Shown: positions 39,874 to 48,554 of the stretch, piece after piece
How positions within the stretch are numbered: position 1 is the first letter of the stretch
Layout of the letters: every line of letters begins with the position of its first letter
Source: Acidobacteriota bacterium
GTDB taxonomy: Bacteria; Acidobacteriota; Vicinamibacteria; Vicinamibacterales; UBA2999
Direction: 5' to 3'
Length of the DNA stretch: 64,000 nt
Assembly: GCA_016184455.1 (NCBI GenBank)
Contig: JACPCS010000103.1
Coordinates: 28,321 to 92,320, forward strand
The notes under the pieces: model-generated
What the model was told of the DNA's origin: nothing
The model's database searches: none
Seen by the model: the letters and a program-made list of their open reading frames with translations, nothing else
Program-made: the position numbers and the translations under genes

Positions 39874-40545
39874 TCAGCGCTCCTCCAGGACATAGCCCAT
39901 CCCGCGGACGGTGTGCAGGAGCGGGCGCTCGAACGGATCATCCACTTTGCTCCGCAAGCGGCGGACGTGGACTTCGACGACATTCGTGTCGCTCTCAAAG
40001 TTCATGTCCCAGATCTGTTCCGCGATCATCGTGCGGGAGAGCACCTCGCCGGTACGGCGCGCCAGGAGCGCCAGAAGCAGAAACTCCTTCGCCGTGAGAT
40101 CGATCCGCTTTCCAGCGCGTGTGACCCGATGGCGGACCAGATCGACCATGAGATCGCCGACCCGCACGACGTCCGGTTGAGGCGTCGCGCTGCGCCGAAC
40201 GATGGATCGCAGCCGCGCCAGGAGTTCCGCGAACGCGAATGGCTTGACGAGATAGTCGTCGGCCCCAAGTTCCAGGCCACGGACACGATCCTCGACCGCG
40301 TCACGGGCGGTGAGACAGAGCACCGGCGTGTGGCGCCCGTCTCGTCGAAGGCTGGCGAGAATCGACCACCCGTCCTGACCGGGCACCATGATGTCGAGCA
40401 GGATCGCGTCGTAGTCGCGGCTGTGCGCGTGGTGCAGGCCCTCGTCGCCACGATGCGCCACGTCGACGACACACCCGTGCTCAGTGAGGCCCTTGCGCAG
40501 GTACGATGCCGTCTTGGGCTCGTCCTCGATAATCAGAATCTTCAT
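39874..40545 (-). CDS. Response regulator, OmpR/CusR type
   Basis: 223 residues. Receiver domain with acidic pair IIEDEP, phospho-acceptor Asp51 in [16 protein letters not shown] and [14 protein letters not shown]-terminal winged helix ([46 protein letters not shown]). First gene of the five-gene minus-strand operon regulator-kinase-OMF-adaptor-permease, which it probably controls. ATG 40545 gives the canonical [10 protein letters not shown] start. Confidence 0.94.
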   Translation of the reverse strand: MKILIIEDEPKTASYLRKGLTEHGCVVDVAHRGDEGLHHAHSRDYDAILLDIMVPGQDGWSILASLRRDGRHTPVLCLTARDAVEDRVRGLELGADDYLVKPFAFAELLARLRSIVRRSATPQPDVVRVGDLMVDLVRHRVTRAGKRIDLTAKEFLLLALLARRTGEVLSRTMIAEQIWDMNFESDTNVVEVHVRRLRSKVDDPFERPLLHTVRGMGYVLEER

Positions 40546-40711
40546 GGAACCGGGCTTGCCGAGGCTCGCTCCGAGCACACGACGCAGAACACGACCATTG
40601 TATCGGCCTGAGGGTGGCCGGGGCCTATGACGCCAGATCAGCTCCCATCATCTCCTCGGATGTTCCGCGCGCTGCCACCCAGTATCTGGGCGCTCGGTGT
40701 GGTCTCGCTCT

Positions 40712-41726
40712 TCATGGATGCCTGTGAAAGAGCCGCGCGTCGGTCCCAGGCACCGGGCAGCCCAGACTCGCCAGATAATGCAACTGGCCGAACATACGGG
40801 CGAACGTCGTCTGTCCACCCTGGTTCGGACCAGAGACGACAAGGATGCGCTCGGGGCCGCGCAAGAAGAAGTCATTGCAGATGACCGCGGCTTTCTCGCT
40901 CGTGAGCTTGCCGGCGAGCGCGAGATCGTGTGGTCCAAATAGTCGGCGTGCTCCACGCAATATTTCTCCAGGGCACCGAACGTCTCTGGATGTAGCCGCG
41001 CCAGGCCTTCCAGGACCTGCGCCTCTACGTGGTTCATGCCTGCCCAGTCCGGGAACCTGACGCGATAGTCCTTTACCGCGCTGCGCCGGAACTTTTCGAA
41101 CGTCTCCTCGATCGCCACGCTGTAGTCGACCTCGCCCTCGTCGTCGCGAACCGTGATGCTGTTGCTCCCGATGACGAGGGAGTATCGGATGGCCGACAGG
41201 CCGGATGTCAGCGTCCTCGTGTCTGCGACGAGTTGACTGAACTCTGGGGATCGGACGTACTTGGCGAGGTATTCGCAGAAGGTGCGCAGGCCACGTGATG
41301 CCAGATCGCGCTGATCGAGGCCGCCCGCAGGCGTTCGACGGCTTCGCAATAGAGCTCGACCGCGCCGAGAAACCACCGTTCCTTCTCATACGTGTAATGA
41401 CTCTTCTCCGCTCGCGTGAGACGTCTGCGCATCACGCGCATCTGTTCGGAGAAGGCCCTGACGGCGTGCATCACAGGGTTGTTCTCGAGATCCCGCATCA
41501 CTTCCTGCCGATAGGCAATCAGGTCGAGATCGCTCAAAGAGGCGTGGAAGAAAGGTGTGAGATCGTAGTCGCGCCAGCCGGCTGTCACGGCCGCGACGAT
41601 TTGATCGAGATTCAGGTCACGGAAGAAGGTTGGCGCTTCGTGCGTGTCCCGCGCGCCGCCGTCGTCCGGTCGTCGAAACAGGATGCTCTGAAAGCGCTCG
41701 GTGCCTGAACGCGTTTCCTGGCTCAT
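40712..41726 (-). pseudogene. MutS-related ATPase, broken by two frame changes and truncated
   Basis: Three frames together make a MutS-like protein. Part 1 (41726 to about 41330): FRDLNLDQIVAAVTAGWRDY to YCEAVERLR. Part 2 (to about 40950): [20 protein letters not shown] to HADYLD. Part 3 (to 40712): [20 protein letters not shown], then [12 protein letters not shown] and LGCPVPG, then stop. The Walker A lysine (normally GPNQGGKTT) is Gln (codon 40811-40813). The whole C-terminal half of the ATPase domain (Walker B, signature) is missing. Clearly dead. Confidence 0.8.
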
Positions 41727-42208
41727 GGACACAGCGGCTTGTGGACGCCCCTCGCGACTGGCCGCAGCGATCGGATGATGACCTCTTCTCGGATCGCGGC
41801 GAACGCGAACGCCGGGATGGGCCAATATTCGTGCGTGCGCCACCATTCTGCCGCGAACCGCCCCATCGCGGTCGCCAATCCCGGACGACCCTGCGCGAGC
41901 GCGACGATGTCACGCACCCACGGTCGTTCGAGGCGAGGCTCTGCGCACAACAGGCGAATCTCTCGCATGACGATTCGGTCGATGATCGGATCAGGCAGCT
42001 CGCGGACTCGAATCAACGAAAAACGCCACAGGATTCGACCGACGGCGCCAAGGGCGCGTCTGCGAGTCTCCCGTGTCGCGGCAAGATGGACGACTCCGCG
42101 GTCGAGCGCACGGCGCATCGCCACGACGCACGCGCGCGGTGCGCTGCGCGCGGCATCGTATGCGGCGGCGCGCGAAATCGTCACGCGCCGCATCCATGCA
42201 TGGCTCAC
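41723..42208 (-). CDS. Hypothetical protein upstream of the MutS relic
   Basis: Up to 161 residues; ATG 42121 is a more conservative start. The convincing part is PDPIIDRIVMREIRLLCAEP, then DIVALAQGRPGLATAMGRFA and EYWPIPAFAFAAIREE, helical and conserved-looking but of unknown family. Its stop overlaps the MutS-like ATG (ATGA), suggesting they formed an operon. The N-terminal end overlaps the antisense dynamin-like fragment, so the true 5' end may have been lost by rearrangement. Confidence 0.45.
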   Translation of the reverse strand: MSHAWMRRVTISRAAAYDAARSAPRACVVAMRRALDRGVVHLAATRETRRRALGAVGRILWRFSLIRVRELPDPIIDRIVMREIRLLCAEPRLERPWVRDIVALAQGRPGLATAMGRFAAEWWRTHEYWPIPAFAFAAIREEVIIRSLRPVARGVHKPLCP

Positions 42209-42761
42209 GGAGGTCGACCCGCAAACGGAGCTGCACTATCGGCAGGCAGCACGACGATGTGTCTCACTCGGGAACGAATTTCTCGGCTCGCTGAGGGCGT
42301 CTCACGACCCGTCATTCGAGCACCTCCCGCAGTCGCTCGACCCGGACACCGGGTTTCGTCCGCCGCGGCACTTTTGCTTCGCCGATCTGATGCACCTCAC
42401 GGCGGTCGGGCCCGTCGTCTGGCTCTTCGACCAGGTCCGCGGCCGTTCCAGCGCCATCAACGCGACCAAACGGCACGCCACGTCGTACGCCGAGCGGCTC
42501 CTGACGTCGAACTGCAGCCGCGTCACCTTCGACCTACGCGACCGCTTGACCGAAAGTCGCCGGGCGCTGGAATCGGAGCTGCGGTTCATGCTGAAGGAGA
42601 TTACAGGCGCCGCCACGCGAGCACTGAACCAGGCGAAGGAGGTGCGGGCACGGGGAGAGGCCGCCATGGCCGGCGAGCTCCAGCGACTCGCGCAATATCG
42701 GGCTGTGTTCCGTGAGGTGTCGGGTGACACCGAGGGCGGTCAAGGGGACGAACAATCGTGA
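42150..42761 (+). pseudogene. Dynamin-like GTPase, C-terminal fragment
   Basis: Last about 200 residues of what looks like a bacterial dynamin-family or large membrane-associated GTPase: ITRRIHAWLTEVDPQ-type helix, RRCVSLGNEFLGSL, the hydrophobic DLMHLTAVGPVVWLFDQVRG (membrane-contact hairpin) and NCSRVTFDLRDRLTESRRAL. The GTPase domain is missing; sequence 5' of about 42150 is the antisense of another gene. The stop overlaps the next start (TGATG). Read here as a relic; an independent small protein is less likely. Confidence 0.55.
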
Positions 42762-42970
42762 TGGCGCTCTGCCCTGCCTCTTGGCGCAATGTCGCACCGG
42801 ATGCCACGCGCTGTCCACATTGCGGCGCGGACATCGAGCGTCTCCATGAGCGCGAGTTTCGCGAGAAGCTCCAGAAAGGGGAAACGGGGGCTACTGCACC
42901 TTTTGCAGGTGCTTCCACGCCTCGTCCTCCTCCGGTCGGTCCCAGTCCTCCGCAAGCGCCGCTTCGCTGA
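42761..42970 (+). pseudogene. Truncated zinc-ribbon (probably HEAT-repeat) protein
   Basis: ATG 42761 overlaps the dynamin fragment's stop. MALCPASWRNVAPDATRCPHC is a zinc ribbon, followed by ERLHEREFREKLQ; in proteins I remember with this start, HEAT repeats follow. Here the sequence turns into Pro-rich filler (antisense of the antitoxin gene below) and stops after 69 residues. Likely a truncated gene. Confidence 0.5.
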
Positions 42971-43100
42971 GAGGCGCGGCCTCTGACGGGCGATCGGTGG
43001 GACGCTCGTCCAGGATGATCACGAGCGCGCGCCGGACACCGCCAGGACGGACCTGTTCGAGCAGCCGGACGTAGCCGTGCTCATCGATGACAGCTTCCAC
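42891..43100 (-). CDS. Orphan antitoxin-like small protein
   Basis: 69 residues: beta-rich N-terminal half (MEAVIDEHGYVRLLEQV, ALVIILDE) like an AbrB/VapB-type fold and an acidic tail with ALAEDWDRPEEDEAWKHLQ, a pattern typical of antitoxins paired with MazF/PemK-type toxins. No toxin gene follows; the space downstream is taken by the truncated zinc-ribbon frame on the other strand. Probably an orphan left by deletion. Confidence 0.6.
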   Translation of the reverse strand: MEAVIDEHGYVRLLEQVRPGGVRRALVIILDERPTDRPSEAAPLSEAALAEDWDRPEEDEAWKHLQKVQ

Positions 43101-43410
43101 GTCTTAGTCATCTGCGTGGCTCCGGGTTTCGAACCCAGACTTGCATCACTGGGACCGCATCGTCAACGCGGTACGGAGCTGATACCGGCTACGCTCCTCT
43201 GTGCGAGACGAGTCGTAACGTCGTCCCTCTAAGGGAGCGGCTGCCCACGCCTTCGGCACGCAAGGCGTCTGCGAATCGAGGCCTTTGTGCGGCGAAGCGA
43301 ATAGCAACATTCGGAAGCTGCGGTATTGCCCCAGGCGTGCTGATCTGGAGGTGTTCGCCTCGCCGGCCCACGAGTGCACATTCGCACTCGCATTTCCCCC
43401 ACGCCGCGGC
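43101..43410. other. Intergenic region with a tRNA-like T-arm fragment
   Basis: About 310 bp without a gene. On the minus strand, around 43120-43140, CTGGG-TTCGAAA-CCCGG looks like a tRNA T-arm followed by a 3' acceptor-like stretch, but no matching 5' half is present. It may be another attachment-site scar. Confidence 0.35.
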
Positions 43411-43439
43411 TTGACGCGTGGCCCGCGCTAAGTCATATT
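43411..43439 (+). promoter_or_regulatory. Promoter of the vapBC pair
   Basis: TTGACG (43411-43416), 17-nt spacer, CATATT (43434-43439). The predicted start of transcription coincides with the antitoxin ATG at 43446, so the mRNA would be leaderless. Confidence 0.5.
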
Positions 43440-43445
43440 ACTTCT

Positions 43446-43676
43446 ATGGCACTTTCACGAAAGAAGGCGACCACGATCGCGCTCGACCCGGAAGCCGATC
43501 ACCTGCTCACGCGCGCCGCACGCGAACGGGGGGTTTCGCGCTCGGAGTTCATCCGTCAGCAGCTCGCCCTTGTGCTCGAGCAGTACCGCCGGCATCCCAA
43601 ACCCAGAAGCGCGGGAATCGTCCGCTCGTTATCCGAGCGTGGCGACGAGCGCGAGCTGTTCGGTGGCCGTCAGTAG
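43446..43676 (+). CDS. vapB: Ribbon-helix-helix antitoxin (VapB-like)
   Basis: 76 residues. Ribbon-helix-helix DNA-binding domain at the N-terminus (ATTIALDPEADHLLTRAARE, then GVSRSEFIRQQLALVL) and a disordered C-terminal tail that would wrap the toxin. Overlaps the PIN toxin gene by 14 bp. Such antitoxins repress their own operon together with the toxin. Confidence 0.85.
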   Translation: MALSRKKATTIALDPEADHLLTRAARERGVSRSEFIRQQLALVLEQYRRHPKPRSAGIVRSLSERGDERELFGGRQ

Positions 43677-44109
43677 CACGGCCGCATTGATCTGCGATAC
43701 CGGCGCCCTGCTCGACTACCTCGTGGAGGGCGCGCCAGACCACCGGCGCTTTCGATACGCGATCGATCGGGCGCGCACGCGCTACGTTCCGGGTTTGGTA
43801 TTGGCCGAGGTCGATTACTTCCTTCGCGGCGAGCGGCCGGCCATGAATGCATTCATGCACGATCTCGCACGTGGGGCATTCACCTACGCGCCACCGGCGC
43901 TCGATCAGCTCTCACGCGCCATGGAGATCGATCGGCGCTACGCGGATCTGGGCCTTGGCCTCGTGGATGCCTCGCTCGTGGCGCTCGCCGAGGATCTGGG
44001 TCTCCGTCGCCTCGCCACGCGAGACGTCCGGCACTTCGCGGCAGTGCGGCTGCGGGATGGTCGTGCGTTCGAACTCGTGGTGCACCCGACTGCCCCGGAC
44101 GAATCCTGA
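43663..44109 (+). CDS. vapC: PIN-domain toxin (VapC-like)
   Basis: 148 residues from GTG 43663, which lies inside the antitoxin 3' end. PIN RNase fold with its acidic residues: ICDTGALLDYLVEG (first Asp), LAEVDYFLRG (Glu), DLGLGLVDASLVALAEDLGL (Asp) and ATRDVRHFAAV. Cleaves RNA when not bound by the antitoxin. All catalytic acids are present, so the pair appears functional. Acts in the cytoplasm. Confidence 0.88.
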   Translation: MAVSSTAALICDTGALLDYLVEGAPDHRRFRYAIDRARTRYVPGLVLAEVDYFLRGERPAMNAFMHDLARGAFTYAPPALDQLSRAMEIDRRYADLGLGLVDASLVALAEDLGLRRLATRDVRHFAAVRLRDGRAFELVVHPTAPDES

Positions 44110-44170
44110 CGGCACACGTCCAGAAGTTGACTGACAACTCAGCGCTTCCTTGACATACAATGCGCCGTTG

Positions 44171-44875
44171 ATGAAGTGCGCAGCGCTCGTCGCCGCCACC
44201 GCGCTGCTCTGTGCGGCGCGACCCGCGTCGGCGGAGATGATCGAGAAGAGCGGCCGGTTCGGCGGCCTGCAGGTCACCTACACAGTGGTGCTCCCGAACG
44301 GCTACGCGCCCGGGCGCGCCTACCCCGTCGTGCTGGTCTTCACGGGCGGTGCGCAGCAGCTGCGCGGCGCCGAAAACACGCTCACGGCCGACTGGCGCCA
44401 CGAGGCCGAAACGCGCGGCTACGTCGTCGTCAGTCCGGGCACGCCGAACGGCGAGCTCTTCTTCGAGGGCGCCGATCGCATCTTCCCCGAGTTCCTCGAC
44501 ATGATCGTGCGTGAGTACCGCGTGCCGATGGGACGGCTGCACGTGGCGGGCCATTCCAACGGCGGCCTCAGCGCGTTTCATGTGGCCGCGAAGCATCCGG
44601 CCTACTTCGCGACGCTGACCGGCTATCCCGGGCTTCTCGACGGCGTGGATACGGCGCGGCGCCTGCAGGGACTGCAGCGCCTGTGCATCTACATGCACGT
44701 CGGCAATCAGGATCCGGAGTGGATGACCGCCATGCTGCGGCAGGCGGAGGAGCTCACGCGGCAGGGGTTCCGGATCCAGTTCAAGGTGGAGAACAACCAG
44801 GCGCACCGGCTGCGCGCGGCGGAGATCAATCTCTCGGCGCGCCTGTTCGATCAGATCGAATCCTGCGGCCGGTAG
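44171..44875 (+). CDS. Secreted alpha/beta hydrolase
   Basis: 234 residues from ATG 44171 with a signal peptide (AALVAATALLCAARPASA). Alpha/beta-hydrolase core with nucleophile elbow GHSNGGLSAFH, PVVLVFTGGAQQ (oxyanion-hole strand) and a C-terminal catalytic-His region (ENNQAHRLRAAE). Resembles esterases related to PHB-depolymerase or feruloyl esterase. Stands alone, 13 bp before the MetE-like gene, with which it may be cotranscribed. Confidence 0.8.
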   Translation: MKCAALVAATALLCAARPASAEMIEKSGRFGGLQVTYTVVLPNGYAPGRAYPVVLVFTGGAQQLRGAENTLTADWRHEAETRGYVVVSPGTPNGELFFEGADRIFPEFLDMIVREYRVPMGRLHVAGHSNGGLSAFHVAAKHPAYFATLTGYPGLLDGVDTARRLQGLQRLCIYMHVGNQDPEWMTAMLRQAEELTRQGFRIQFKVENNQAHRLRAAEINLSARLFDQIESCGR

Positions 44876-44888
44876 ACCACGCGCACGT

Positions 44889-46070
44889 ATGCTGAAGGCG
44901 ACCGCCGACACGATCCTGCCGACCACGATCACCGGATCGCTGCCCCGCCCCAGCTGGTACACCGAGAACCTCGGCGCGCGCTCGTTTCTCGACGCGATGG
45001 TGACGTCGCGGTTCCGCGAACAGTACGTCGACGCGCTCTCGGTCTACCTGCGCGACCAGGAGGTTGCCGGCCTCGACATCGTGACCGACGGCGACTGCCG
45101 GTTCGATCAGGACGTCGGCGGCCAGAGCTGGACCGGGTACCCGACGCGGCACATGGACGGCTTCGATCGCGGCCAGAGGAAGCTGGCGGCGGTCGGCGCG
45201 GGCGGCGTGACCTTCCCGCGCGGGCACATCCTCCACGACTACCTCGAGGCGCGCGTGATGCCGAAGATCGTCGGCCCCGTCGGCCGCGGCGAGCTGCAGT
45301 ACGCCGAGATCTGGAAGACGGCTCAGCGGCTCACGCACAAGCCGGTGAAGTTCGGCACGGTCACGCCGGAGCTGGTGGCCTTTGCCGTCCAGGACGAGCA
45401 CTACACGGACCTGCCGTCGCGCATCATGGCGATCAGCGACGCGCTCAACCAGGAGCTGCACGAGCTGGCGGACGCCGGCTGCCCCGTCATCCAGATGGAG
45501 GAGCCGCAGATTCATCTGCTCGCGGCGCGCGGCTTCGTCGACGAGGTGATCAACCCGGCCTTCATGGTGAAGGTGTTCAACAACACCGTCCGCGGGCTGC
45601 GGGCGAAGACCGAGGTGTGGTGCCACACTTGCTGGGGGAACCCTTCACAGCAGCGGATGTTCCGGTCGGTCCAGTCGTACCGGCCGGCGCTGGAGCTGCT
45701 CAATCAGGTGGACGCCGACGCCGTCACCTTCGAGATGAAGAGCTCGAACCTCGCCGATATCGAAGACGTCGGGCGCGCCATCACCGACAAGAAGGTCGCC
45801 GTCGGCGCCATCGACCATCACACGCTGCAGGTCGAATCGGCCGAGGAGGTCGCCGAGGTGGCGCGCACGGCGCTGCGGCACATTCCCGCCGAGCGGCTGA
45901 TTCTCTCCTCCGACTGCGGCATGGGGCGCGAAGGGATGGGACGCCGGCACGCCTTCTACAAGATGGTGTCGCTCGTGCAGGGCGCGAACATCGTCCGCCG
46001 GGAGCTCGGACTGCCGGAGGCGCCGTCGCTCGGCGCCGATGCGCGGTTCTCGCTGCTGCGGACGCGATGA
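44889..46070 (+). CDS. Cobalamin-independent methionine synthase-like protein
   Basis: 393 residues corresponding to the C-terminal catalytic barrel of MetE (UROD/MetE superfamily), without the N-terminal MetE half. TTITGSLPRPSWY at the start, DIVTDGDCRFD, QMEEPQIHL, WCHTCWGNPS (zinc-binding His and Cys) and SSDCGMGREG (third zinc ligand). Stand-alone homologues transfer methyl groups to thiols from methylcobalamin or unknown donors; the natural donor here is not known. ATG 44889. Confidence 0.82.
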   Translation: MLKATADTILPTTITGSLPRPSWYTENLGARSFLDAMVTSRFREQYVDALSVYLRDQEVAGLDIVTDGDCRFDQDVGGQSWTGYPTRHMDGFDRGQRKLAAVGAGGVTFPRGHILHDYLEARVMPKIVGPVGRGELQYAEIWKTAQRLTHKPVKFGTVTPELVAFAVQDEHYTDLPSRIMAISDALNQELHELADAGCPVIQMEEPQIHLLAARGFVDEVINPAFMVKVFNNTVRGLRAKTEVWCHTCWGNPSQQRMFRSVQSYRPALELLNQVDADAVTFEMKSSNLADIEDVGRAITDKKVAVGAIDHHTLQVESAEEVAEVARTALRHIPAERLILSSDCGMGREGMGRRHAFYKMVSLVQGANIVRRELGLPEAPSLGADARFSLLRTR

Positions 46071-46090
46071 GGAAGCCTGAGCGCGTTCTG

Positions 46091-46942
46091 TCACGATGTG
46101 CGGAGCGCGCGGCGGGCATCGAGGCGCCCAAGCGCGACCAGGATGCCGAAGATGATCGCCTCGGGGCGCGGCGGGCAGCCGGGAATGTAGACGTCCACAG
46201 GCAGGACTCTATCCACGCCGCCGGCACTGGCATATCCCTCGCCGACCATGCCCCCGGAAGCGGCGCAGGCGCCGACGGCGATCACGAGACGCGGATCGGG
46301 AATGGCCTCGAACGTGCGATGCACGGCCGTTTCCAGGTTGCGCGTGACCGGGCCGGTGATCGCGACGCCGTCTGCGTGGCGCGGCGAGGCCACGAAGTCA
46401 ATCCCTAGGCGACGCACGTCGTACACCGGATTGAGGAGAGCCGTGAGCTCCCAGTCGCATGCATTGCAGGAGCCCGCATCGAGGTGGCGCAGGTGGAGCG
46501 ATCGGCCGAGCACACTGCGAATCTCCGCCTTCACCCCGGCTTCCGCCTCCGCTACAGCTACGGCGGACAAGTCGGCGGACGAGTCGGACGCAGGTGGTGC
46601 GGCCGCCGCGACGGGTGCGTCCGCCACGACCTCAATCCGGAGATCGTCTCGCGCGCGTGCGGCAAGCTCGAAGTCGCGTCCCACCGTCACCGCTTCCTGC
46701 CACGGATGCTCCGCGCAGCGGCCGCAAAAGACACACCGCGCGAGGTCGAGACCGACGTGACGCCCCTGCTCGTCGAAACGCTCCGAGATCGCACCGGTGG
46801 GGCACACGCTCGGCGGCGGCAGGCGACTGCCGGCGCGAAACACCGGAGCGCCGCGAAAGCGATCGGGCGGCACGCTCGGCTCCCACGGGTAGCGAGTCGT
46901 CACGACTCCGGTGCGCAGCGCGTTCAGGACGATTCGCAACAT
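46091..46942 (-). CDS. hyfI: Group 4 [NiFe]-hydrogenase small subunit fused to a ferredoxin-like domain
   Basis: 283 residues, HyfI/HycG/NuoB-like. The C-terminal half holds one proximal [4Fe-4S] cluster: SCNACDWELTALL, VGACAASGG and YIPGCPPRPEAI. The N-terminal 95 residues have SVCPTGAI and CVFCGRCAEHPW, a reduced ferredoxin with fewer cysteines than the two-cluster HyfH, so at best one cluster. The usual separate HyfH gene is missing and this domain may replace it. Last gene of the operon, 1 bp after the large-subunit stop. Confidence 0.85.
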   Translation of the reverse strand: MLRIVLNALRTGVVTTRYPWEPSVPPDRFRGAPVFRAGSRLPPPSVCPTGAISERFDEQGRHVGLDLARCVFCGRCAEHPWQEAVTVGRDFELAARARDDLRIEVVADAPVAAAAPPASDSSADLSAVAVAEAEAGVKAEIRSVLGRSLHLRHLDAGSCNACDWELTALLNPVYDVRRLGIDFVASPRHADGVAITGPVTRNLETAVHRTFEAIPDPRLVIAVGACAASGGMVGEGYASAGGVDRVLPVDVYIPGCPPRPEAIIFGILVALGRLDARRALRTS

Positions 46943-46943
46943 G

Positions 46944-48554
46944 TCAGCGGTCCGTGCACGAGTAACACAACTCGAAGCTCTTGTTGACGAGTGGAAAGTC
47001 CGGAACGATCGCCGTCTGGCCCGCCAGGGCCACGGCGGGCCAGTTGTGGTAGCTCGGCGACCGCAGATGATACCGATCGACGCGACCGTGGCTGTCGGTG
47101 CGAAGCCAGTGGACGGCTGCGCCTCGCGGCGACTCGATCGCCGAGATGCCGATTCGCCCGCCCGGCAGTGGGTCCGTCAGGATCGTCTGCAGGGACCCCG
47201 GCTCGAGCCGCCGTATGAGCTCGCCAATCAGCCGGATCGATTCGCGCGCTTCCAACGCACGAACGGTCATGCGGGCCATCGCGTCGCCTGCTGAGGCCGT
47301 CACCACGTGGAAGTCGAGCGGTGCGCGATCCGCGAACGCGCCGTGGGGATGATCGCGCCGTGCATCACGATCGATGCCGCTCGCGCGAGCCGCGACACCG
47401 GCGACCGCAAGGTCCCGTGCCGCTTGGTAGGAGAGGATGCCGGTATCGTCCAGTCGATCGACGATCGACGGATTGGCTTCGATGCGCCCCATCAGGCCGT
47501 CGAGCCCGGCGAGTGTGTGCTCGAGCGTGGTGTTGAGGTCCCGGGCGACATCGTTCGAGAGATCGAGGCGCACGCCGCCCGGAATCACCAGGCCCCGCAG
47601 GAATCGATTGCCGGCGAGCCGCTCGTTCATCTGCTGCAGGGCTTCCTTCAATCGCAGGCCCGTGGCAGTGCCGTAGTGGAACGAAGCACCGGCGCACATG
47701 TTGCCGATGTCGCCGACGTGGTTGTAGAGCCGTTCGAGTTCGAGCGCGATGCTGCGGATGAGGCGCGCCCGCGGCGGCACGTCGATACCAGCGATGTGCT
47801 CGAGGGCTTCGCAGTACCCGAGGCCGTGCGCGAGCGAGCACACCCCGCAGATACGCTCCGCGATCGAGAACGCGTCAAGGGGTGAGAGCCCCTCCATGCG
47901 CTTTTCCAGCCCGCGATGCGTGTAGAACAGCCGCGCGTCGAGATGGAGCACGGTTTCACCGACCGATGTGAAGCGGAAGTGCCCCGGCTCGATGATACCG
48001 GCGTGAATCGGACCGACGGGAATCTCGAACACGCCCTCGCCTGTCGCCGCGAGGTGTGGAAACTCCTCGGCCGGCTCGATCGACACGCGTCGCGATCCAT
48101 CGAATGACTTCCGCAACGGGAACACACCCTGCGGCCATCCGTCGTGGACCACGAGCGGGCGGGGATCGGGATGCCCGAGCGGAACGATGCCGAAGAGATC
48201 CCGCATCTCGCGCTCGTGCCAGTTCGCGGCCGGGATCCCCGCCGTGAGCGACGGCACTTCCGCCCGCGCCGGATCCACCGAGACGAGAAGCGTCACGAAC
48301 TGATCGGGAGCCCCCGGAGCGGTCGGCTCGAAGATGTAGCGCACTTTCAGGTCGGCGTCCGGCGTCGTGGTCTCGTCGCTGGCGACGAGCGTCGCCAGCG
48401 CCATCGCGCACGGCCCCGACAGGAGAGCCGCCGCCGGCGGGAGATCGTCTACGCGACCGAGGCGCACCGTCAGATCCGACGCGCGTGGGCCGCTCTCGAC
48501 GGCCGCACCCGCGGAGCACGCGCGCAAGGCCTCGCGAAGCACGGCGTCAGTCAA
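46944..48554 (-). CDS. hyfG: Group 4 [NiFe]-hydrogenase large subunit (HyfG/HycE-like, NuoCD fusion)
   Basis: About 536 residues. NuoC-like N-domain to about residue 160 (IPAANWHEREMRDLFGI) followed by the NuoD/large-subunit domain. L1 motif ERICGVCSLAHGLGYCEAL and L2 motif FELCYSCTDR both keep their Cys-x-x-Cys pairs, so nickel-iron coordination is possible. The protein ends exactly at this CTDR; E. coli HycE has a further peptide removed by HycI after that Arg. TTG 48554 is chosen because GGAG precedes it; ATG 48587 is an alternative. Confidence 0.85.
   Translation of the reverse strand: MTDAVLREALRACSAGAAVESGPRASDLTVRLGRVDDLPPAAALLSGPCAMALATLVASDETTTPDADLKVRYIFEPTAPGAPDQFVTLLVSVDPARAEVPSLTAGIPAANWHEREMRDLFGIVPLGHPDPRPLVVHDGWPQGVFPLRKSFDGSRRVSIEPAEEFPHLAATGEGVFEIPVGPIHAGIIEPGHFRFTSVGETVLHLDARLFYTHRGLEKRMEGLSPLDAFSIAERICGVCSLAHGLGYCEALEHIAGIDVPPRARLIRSIALELERLYNHVGDIGNMCAGASFHYGTATGLRLKEALQQMNERLAGNRFLRGLVIPGGVRLDLSNDVARDLNTTLEHTLAGLDGLMGRIEANPSIVDRLDDTGILSYQAARDLAVAGVAARASGIDRDARRDHPHGAFADRAPLDFHVVTASAGDAMARMTVRALEARESIRLIGELIRRLEPGSLQTILTDPLPGGRIGISAIESPRGAAVHWLRTDSHGRVDRYHLRSPSYHNWPAVALAGQTAIVPDFPLVNKSFELCYSCTDR

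Noticed and set aside
43115..43160. tRNA gene on the minus strand
   Set aside because: Only a T-arm and a 3' acceptor-like stretch; no matching 5' acceptor, D-arm or anticodon arm.
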